From: Flavobacteriaceae bacterium
GTDB taxonomy: Bacteria; Bacteroidota; Bacteroidia; Flavobacteriales; Flavobacteriaceae
Reading direction: 5' to 3'
Assembly (NCBI GenBank): GCA_018608735.1
Contig: JABAYZ010000162.1
Coordinates: forward strand, 1 to 11,742
DNA: 11,742 bases
Every line of letters begins with the position of its first letter. Position 1 is the stretch's first letter. A program made the translations under genes and the position numbers. The notes beneath the pieces were generated by a model that was not told where the DNA came from, searched no databases, and worked only from the letters and a program-made list of their open reading frames with translations. Of the stretch, positions 7,486 through 11,742 are shown in pieces.

Positions 7486-8085
7486 ATGAAAAAATGGTTA
7501 ATTCCCTTACTAATTATCGCTGCCGTCGTCTATGGAGTATATAGCTGGGCAGTAGGATTTAATAATACTGCTGTAGAATATGAAGCCAATGCAAAAACGG
7601 CTTGGTCTAACGTTGAAAGTTCTTACCAACGCCGAAACGATTTAATCGGAAACCTAGTGAAAACAGTTCAAGGTGCTGCCGATTTTGAAAAAAATACACT
7701 TACTCAAGTTATTGAAGCGCGTGCAAAAGCCACGGCTGTGACTATTGATCCAACAAACATTACCCCAGAAAATTTGGCAGCTTTTCAACAGGCCCAAAGT
7801 GGGGTTAGTAGTGCATTATCAAAACTTTTAGTGACTGTAGAACGCTATCCTGAACTAAAGGCAAATCAAAACTTTTTAGATTTACAAAATCAATTGGAAG
7901 GTACGGAGAATAGAATTAATGTGGCTCGAGATCGGTTTAACGAATCGGTCAATATCTATGATATTTTCACTAAAAAATTCCCCAATAAAATCCTAGCAGG
8001 TTGGTTCGGATTTAATGAAATGACACGATATAAGGCAAATGCAGGCTCAGAAAATGCTCCAGATATTGATTTCGATTTTAACTAA
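7486..8085 (+). CDS. lemA: LemA family protein
   Basis: The 199-aa product starts with a short basic MKK and one hydrophobic segment (about 4-22) that fits a signal anchor, followed by a helical-bundle LemA domain. Hallmarks seen are WSNVESSYQRRNDLIGNLV (40-58), QGAADFEKNTL (62-72), RYPELKANQNF (120-130), LQNQLEGTENRI..ARDRFN (133-152) and the FPN/GWFGF block (165-176). Length matches the family. LemA proteins are widespread and often encoded beside TPM-domain or HtpX-like proteins, but their biochemical role is unresolved. Here LemA is followed with a 1-base overlap (TAATG at 8083-8087) by a TPM gene, so the two are probably made in fixed ratio. The domain most likely faces the periplasm, with the short N-terminus inside, but topology cannot be fixed by reading alone. 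Confidence 0.93.
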   Translation: MKKWLIPLLIIAAVVYGVYSWAVGFNNTAVEYEANAKTAWSNVESSYQRRNDLIGNLVKTVQGAADFEKNTLTQVIEARAKATAVTIDPTNITPENLAAFQQAQSGVSSALSKLLVTVERYPELKANQNFLDLQNQLEGTENRINVARDRFNESVNIYDIFTKKFPNKILAGWFGFNEMTRYKANAGSENAPDIDFDFN

Positions 8086-8531
8086 TGGCTAGTCTAGAAA
8101 ATTTCTTGAGGCCTGAGGAAGAGGAACAAATTGTTGAGGCAATTCGCCAAGCAGAAAAAAAAACTTCAGGCGAAATTCGTGTGCATATTGAAAATAGCTG
8201 CTCATTCTCAGTTGAAGATCGCGCCAAAGAGGTGTTTCATCTCTTAAAAATGGACCGAACTAAGCTTCAAAATGGCGTTCTTATTTACATGGCAGTAGCA
8301 AACCACCAATTTGGAATTTTTGGTGACAAAGGTATAGACACAAAAGTCCATTCAACATTTTGGAACGATACACGGGACGTGATGCGCAACTTATTTAAAG
8401 AAGGCAAATTTAAAGAAGGGATTGTGCAGGGAATCCTAACCGCAAGTAAGGCCCTTGAAGTTCATTTTCCATGGGAGGCAAACGACACAAATGAATTATC
8501 AAATTCAATTTCAAAAGGGGGAGATTTATGA
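8085..8531 (+). CDS. TPM-domain protein without signal peptide (YgcG-related, first of two)
   Basis: The 148-aa protein is one TPM domain (the family named for TLP18.3, Psb32 and MOLO-1, also called TPM phosphatase). Seen motifs: RPEEEEQIVEAIRQAEKKTSGEIRVHIE (residues 9-36, the helix-strand entry), the core strand NGVLIYMAVANHQFGIFGD (63-81) with GDKGID (80-85), and a C-terminal helix EGKFKEGIVQGILTASKAL (106-124). There is no signal peptide or membrane segment, unlike most TPM proteins, so it is predicted to be cytosolic. The start overlaps the LemA stop (TAATG), and its own stop overlaps the next TPM gene by 4 bp (ATGA), so translation is tightly coupled. TPM domains in plants have been linked to phosphatase activity and photosystem repair; that should not be carried over to this protein. 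Family likely, role unknown. Confidence 0.85.
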   Translation: MASLENFLRPEEEEQIVEAIRQAEKKTSGEIRVHIENSCSFSVEDRAKEVFHLLKMDRTKLQNGVLIYMAVANHQFGIFGDKGIDTKVHSTFWNDTRDVMRNLFKEGKFKEGIVQGILTASKALEVHFPWEANDTNELSNSISKGGDL

Positions 8532-9325
8532 TCGTTAAACTCCAAAAAACAGCAGTGCTAAGTGTCGTTACTTTGATGTTTGTATCGACACTAGTCCACG
8601 CGCAATATAAAATCCCATCAAAGCCCAAAATTCAAACGAGTATTTATGATTACAGCACCCTTTTGAGTGCTCAAGAAGCTTCTAATTTAGAACAAAAACT
8701 TATTCGTTATTCTGATAGTACTTCGACTCAAATTGTTGTGGCAATCATTGATTCTACTAAAGGCGAATATATCAACTATTTGGCCACCAATTGGGCACAA
8801 GAATGGGGTGTTGGAGACGCCAAAAAGGATAATGGGGTTTTTATTTTATTGGCCAAAAACGATCGAAAAATAAATATTAGTACGGGGTTTGGTGTGGAGC
8901 ATTTGCTCACTGACAAAATGTGTAGCCGAATTATACAAGAGTCTATCATTCCTTTTTTCAAGAAAAACGATTATTACGGCGGCTTAGATGCTGGAAGTAC
9001 ACATATTTTTAAAGTACTAACGGGTGAATTTAAAGCAAGTCCTCAAGGGCATCAAAAAGGGATTAAATTTGAAACCGTTGTGTTTCTGATTTTTATTTTC
9101 TTCATCATTATGATTATCTTATCTCAATCTGGAAAAAACAAAGGCAACAATAGTGGTAGAAACCATCGAACAACAAGCCTTCTTGATGCTATTCTACTGA
9201 GTAGTCTAGGACGTGGAAGTTTTGGTGGGAGCTCCAGTTCTGGCGGTGGCTTTGGAAGTGGTGGTTTTGGCGGTGGCTTCGGCGGCGGCGGTTTTGGTGG
9301 TGGTGGTGCTTCTGGTGGGTGGTAA
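8528..9325 (+). CDS. Exported TPM-domain protein with transmembrane helix and glycine-rich tail (YgcG-like)
   Basis: This 265-aa protein has a signal peptide (about 1-25, likely cleaved after VHA), then a TPM domain (about 37-168) with YDYSTLLSAQEASNLEQKL (40-58), STSTQIVVAII (64-74), KKDNGVFILLAKNDRKINI (99-117) and the STGFGVEHLLTD segment (118-129). A single transmembrane helix follows (about 183-199), then a basic linker and a glycine-rich tail (228-265) made of FGGG/GFGGG units and ending GASGGW. This order is the usual YgcG-type layout, with the TPM domain outside and the tail on the cytosolic side. A purine-rich AGGGGGAG lies four bases before the ATG, an unusually strong ribosome-binding-like sequence for this phylum. 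It is the last gene of the operon and stops 2 bp from the end of convergent der. Function unknown; a LemA partner by context. Confidence 0.9.
   Translation: MIVKLQKTAVLSVVTLMFVSTLVHAQYKIPSKPKIQTSIYDYSTLLSAQEASNLEQKLIRYSDSTSTQIVVAIIDSTKGEYINYLATNWAQEWGVGDAKKDNGVFILLAKNDRKINISTGFGVEHLLTDKMCSRIIQESIIPFFKKNDYYGGLDAGSTHIFKVLTGEFKASPQGHQKGIKFETVVFLIFIFFIIMIILSQSGKNKGNNSGRNHRTTSLLDAILLSSLGRGSFGGSSSSGGGFGSGGFGGGFGGGGFGGGGASGGW
9209..9322 (+). repeat. Glycine-codon repeat tract in the second TPM gene
   Basis: The DNA for residues 228-265 of the exported TPM protein is a run of near-tandem GGTGG / GGCGG / TTTGG units, coding for FGGG-type repeats. It is markedly richer in G than the surrounding AT-rich sequence and has almost no C, A or T outside the phenylalanine and serine codons. 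Such tracts can change length by slippage or recombination. The synonymous mix of GGT and GGC suggests it is not a very recent expansion. Confidence 0.7.
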
Positions 9326-9327
9326 CC

Positions 9328-10632
9328 CTATTTTTTACGCATATAGACTGTAATTGGCACGCCTTTAAAATCGTACAAATCTCTTAGTTTGTTTTCCAAA
9401 AATCGCTTGTAAGGTTCCTTTACATACTGAGGTAAATTACAGAAAAATGCAAATTGTGGCTGCGGCGTTGGTAACTGCATGATGTATTTTATTTTGACAA
9501 ACTTACCTTTCAATGCTGGCGGTGGGTTGTTTTCTATGATCGGTAATAAATCATCGTTCAACACACTTGTTTTGAGACGCTTGGTACGGTTTTTATACAC
9601 CTCCAAAGCCGTTTCCATAGCTTTGTAAATACGCTGCTTAGATAGCGCCGATATAAATACAATGGGCACATCTGTGAATGGTTTTATTTGCTCGCGAATA
9701 TGTGTTTCAAAGGCTTTGGTGGTTTTGGTATCTTTTTCAACCAAATCCCATTTATTCACTAAAATCACAATCCCTTTATGGTTGCGTTGTGCCAACCAAA
9801 AAATATTTTGAACTTGGCCGTCAAACCCCCGTTGGGCATCACACACCAACAAACAAACATCGGCATGTTCAATGGCACGAACAGAACGCATCACTGAATA
9901 AAATTCTAAATCTTCTTTGACCTTTGCTTTGCGACGAATTCCGGCGGTATCCACTAGATTAAACTCAAACCCAAAGCGGTTGTATTTGGTATCAATCGAA
10001 TCACGCGTTGTTCCTGCGATATCTGTGACAATATAACGGTCTTCGCCAATCAATGCATTGATAAAAGACGATTTTCCAGCATTGGGACGTCCTACGACTG
10101 CAAAACGTGGTAAGGTCACTTCTTCAACTTCTTCTACATCTGGCAAAGCTTCTACTAAGGCATCAAGCAAATCACCAGTTCCACTTCCATTGATACTTGC
10201 AATGGTAAAAAATTCTCCTAATCCTAGAGCATAAAACTCAACAGCATCTTGCTCGCGCATGGCGTTGTCTACCTTATTGATCACTAAGAATACTGGTTTT
10301 TTTACTTTTCTAAGCAACTTAGCAACATCTTCGTCCATGCCTGTAACACCAGACTCTACATCGACCATAAAGATTATAGCATCGGCTTCTTCAATAGCCA
10401 GCTCCACTTGTTTATCGATTTCGGCTTCGAACACATCATCGCTACCAAGGACGTATCCGCCGGTATCGATTAGAGAAAATTCTTTGCCATTCCAATCGCT
10501 TTTCCCATAGTGGCGATCACGGGTCACCCCACTAACGGCATCTACAATGGCTTCTCGCCTTTGAATCAACCGGTTAAAAAAGGTGGATTTCCCTACATTT
10601 GGACGTCCTACTATCGCTACAATATTGCTCAT
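9328..10632 (-). CDS. der: Ribosome biogenesis GTPase Der (EngA)
   Basis: Der is an essential tandem-GTPase that helps mature the 50S ribosomal subunit. The 434-aa product has normal length and both G domains intact. G domain 1: GRPNVGKS (9-16), DTGG (56-59), NKVD (119-122). G domain 2: GRPNAGKS (181-188), DTAG (228-231), NKWD (293-296), SAL (328-330). The acidic linker (about 165-172, VEEVEEV) separates them, and a KH-like RNA-binding domain fills about 353-434, ending in basic MRKK. The stop is TAG at 9328-9330, just 2 bp from the TPM gene end on the other strand, leaving no room for a separate terminator. The start ATG at 10632 gives the canonical MSNIVAIVGRPNVGKST. It lies downstream of era in the same direction but after a 180-bp gap, so it may have its own promoter. 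Confidence 0.98.
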   Translation of the reverse strand: MSNIVAIVGRPNVGKSTFFNRLIQRREAIVDAVSGVTRDRHYGKSDWNGKEFSLIDTGGYVLGSDDVFEAEIDKQVELAIEEADAIIFMVDVESGVTGMDEDVAKLLRKVKKPVFLVINKVDNAMREQDAVEFYALGLGEFFTIASINGSGTGDLLDALVEALPDVEEVEEVTLPRFAVVGRPNAGKSSFINALIGEDRYIVTDIAGTTRDSIDTKYNRFGFEFNLVDTAGIRRKAKVKEDLEFYSVMRSVRAIEHADVCLLVCDAQRGFDGQVQNIFWLAQRNHKGIVILVNKWDLVEKDTKTTKAFETHIREQIKPFTDVPIVFISALSKQRIYKAMETALEVYKNRTKRLKTSVLNDDLLPIIENNPPPALKGKFVKIKYIMQLPTPQPQFAFFCNLPQYVKEPYKRFLENKLRDLYDFKGVPITVYMRKK

Positions 10633-10648
10633 ATGCTTATAAATTGCT

Positions 10649-10657
10649 GCAAAAATA
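10649..10657 (-). promoter_or_regulatory. Candidate -7 box for der
   Basis: On the minus strand this reads TATTTTTGC, a TAnnTTTG match with the following C often seen in Bacteroidota promoters. It ends about 17 bp before the der ATG, so the leader would be very short. A second perfect match, TATATTTG, lies at 10786-10793 close behind era and would give a leader of about 150 nt. Neither has a clear TTTG at the -33 position. The rest of the 180-bp era-der gap shows no gene, RNA or strong hairpin that I can support. Confidence 0.35.
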
Positions 10658-10785
10658 GGAAATATCCTTTTGGTAAGCTCTTTTTTATAGAAGTTTAAAG
10701 CGATATAAACGCAAATGATTCACTTTGGAAGTTTCATGGCTATGTGATTACACTCAAATTAATTTATAGCTTGAGAAAGACTTAA

Positions 10786-10793
10786 CAAATATA
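10786..10793 (-). promoter_or_regulatory. Alternative distal -7 box for der
   Basis: Minus-strand TATATTTG, a perfect TAnnTTTG match, 20 bp after the era stop codon and about 155 bp before the der start. No TTTG is found at the right distance upstream (that position falls in the era 3' end), so support is only the one box. Confidence 0.25.
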
Positions 10794-10812
10794 AGCTGGA
10801 TGTGTTTTTATT

Positions 10813-11694
10813 TTATGAATTATTATACCCAAAACGCTTCAACTGGTTTTGATTAGAACGCCAGTTTTTATTAACTTTCACATACAATTCTAAGTGTACT
10901 TGTTTGCCAAAAAATTTCTCAAGATCTTTTCGGGCTTCCACACCAACGCGTTTGAGGGCTATTCCCTTATGGCCAATGATAATTCCTTTTTGTGTTTCGC
11001 GCTCCACCATAATAACAGATCGCATACGGATGATATCGTCTTCTTCAAAAAATTCTTCGGTATCTACCTCAACAGCATAAGGAATCTCTTTCTTGTAATG
11101 AATCAAAATCTTTTCACGGATTTTTTCATTCACAAAAAACCGTTCGGGTTTGTCTGTCAATTGATCTTTTGGATAATAGGCGGGTGATTCTGGTAATAAT
11201 TCCAAAATACGGTCAAAAACATTTTTCACATTAAAGCCTTCCAATGCCGAAATCGCAATAAACTCTGCGTTGGGAACTTTTTGTTGCCAAAGCTGTGCTT
11301 GGGCTTCCAATTGTTCTTGGTTAGAAGTATCAATTTTATTTAAGAGTAATAAAACAGGTTTCTTGGAGGCAGTAATTTTATTGAAAAACGATTCGTCTTT
11401 TAATTCTTTTTCGCCTATTTCAACCATATAAATTAAAATATCGGCATCTTCAAAAGCAGACTTCACAAAGTCCATCATAGAACTTTGCAGTTCATAAGCG
11501 GGCTTAATAATTCCAGGGGTGTCCGAAAGAATCACCTGAAAATCATCGCCATTGACAATCCCTAAAATTCGGTGGCGCGTGGTTTGTGCCTTGGAAGTGA
11601 TAATGGATAATTTTTCGCCTACAAAGGCATTCATCAGGGTTGATTTTCCGACGTTTGGATTTCCGATGATATTAACAAAACCTGCTTTGTGCAT
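10813..11694 (-). CDS. era: GTPase Era (16S rRNA / 30S assembly)
   Basis: Era binds the 3' end of 16S rRNA and couples 30S subunit maturation to growth. The 293-aa product has the full family length. The G domain shows G1 GNPNVGKS (11-18), G2 in QTTRHRILGI (37-46), G3 DTPG (58-61), G4 NKID (119-122) and G5 SAL (149-151). The C-terminal KH domain includes the GxxG loop GHKG (241-244) in RETQKGIIIGHKGIALK (232-248) and ends with VKVNKNWR (272-279). The start ATG at 11694 puts the P-loop at the usual distance from the N-terminus. It is transcribed toward der, with a promoter-like box just upstream. Nothing unusual is seen in the sequence. Confidence 0.98.
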   Translation of the reverse strand: MHKAGFVNIIGNPNVGKSTLMNAFVGEKLSIITSKAQTTRHRILGIVNGDDFQVILSDTPGIIKPAYELQSSMMDFVKSAFEDADILIYMVEIGEKELKDESFFNKITASKKPVLLLLNKIDTSNQEQLEAQAQLWQQKVPNAEFIAISALEGFNVKNVFDRILELLPESPAYYPKDQLTDKPERFFVNEKIREKILIHYKKEIPYAVEVDTEEFFEEDDIIRMRSVIMVERETQKGIIIGHKGIALKRVGVEARKDLEKFFGKQVHLELYVKVNKNWRSNQNQLKRFGYNNS

Positions 11695-11710
11695 TTAATT
11701 TAATTTTCCA

Positions 11711-11718
11711 CAAAGTTA
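11711..11718 (-). promoter_or_regulatory. Candidate -7 promoter box for era
   Basis: Minus-strand TAACTTTG matches the Bacteroidota TAnnTTTG consensus and lies 16 bp before the era ATG. The expected -33 position falls at the window edge, where only TTAG (11739-11742) is visible, so the second element cannot be judged. The short leader is common in this phylum. Confidence 0.45.
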
Positions 11719-11742
11719 CAACCTTCCTTTTAGACTATCTAA

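Noticed and set aside
8085..9325. Calling the TPM proteins phosphatases
   Set aside because: The family name comes from plant work; no known catalytic residues can be pointed to here.
9678..10698. Three short plus-strand open frames
   Set aside because: All are antisense to der or run off its start; the residues are Ser/Thr-rich shadow sequence.
10693..10775. Small inverted repeats in the era-der gap (GTTTA/TAAAC and CTCAA/TTGAG)
   Set aside because: Arms are only five bases, with no T-run, so they support neither a terminator nor an operator in AT-rich DNA.
1..11742. Mobile elements, CRISPR arrays, defence or secondary-metabolite systems
   Set aside because: No transposase, integrase, spaced direct repeats, terminal inverted repeats or tRNA attachment site is visible; apart from the envelope operon the genes are core housekeeping.

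Overview
The window looks like a chromosomal housekeeping segment from a member of the Bacteroidota, most likely a marine-type Flavobacteriaceae. The DNA is AT-rich. Promoter-like sites follow the Bacteroidota TTTG / TAnnTTTG pattern rather than sigma70 boxes. Several products are of kinds typical of this group: a GSCFA protein, a short MerR protein, and a LemA plus two TPM-domain cluster. I see no tRNA, rRNA, CRISPR array, insertion sequence or phage gene, and no frameshift or decayed gene. No stretch over 300 bases lacks a gene; the longest gap is the 180 bp between era and der.

Layout. (1) Bases 1-588, plus strand: the C-terminal part of a family 2 glycosyltransferase, cut by the window edge. 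(2) 572-6046, minus strand: a codirectional run read in the order alaS, GSCFA-domain gene, crotonase-family (enoyl-CoA hydratase/isomerase) gene, branched-chain aminotransferase gene. The last gene overlaps the glycosyltransferase end to end by 17 bp. (3) 6173-9325, plus strand: a very tight five-gene operon encoding a membrane-anchored M23 peptidase, a short MerR-type regulator, LemA, a soluble TPM-domain protein and an exported, membrane-anchored TPM-domain protein with a glycine-rich tail. Gene junctions are TAATG, 12 bp, TAATG and ATGA. (4) 9328-11694, minus strand: the two ribosome-assembly GTPases Der and Era, with Era upstream.

How the parts fit. Der, Era and AlaRS are core translation and ribosome-biogenesis functions. 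The aminotransferase and the LiuC-like crotonase could both act in branched-chain amino acid metabolism, but that is inference. The five-gene plus-strand operon looks like a cell-envelope module: a peptidoglycan hydrolase with a complete zinc site next to LemA/TPM proteins of unresolved role, with its own MerR-type regulator. The 126-bp alaS/peptidase divergent region holds a good Bacteroidota-type promoter pointing into this operon. Between and around its two boxes sits a 30-bp imperfect palindrome (12 of 15 positions paired), the placement expected of a MerR operator. This possible self-regulated LemA/TPM envelope module is the least-understood system in the window; everything else is ordinary core genome.
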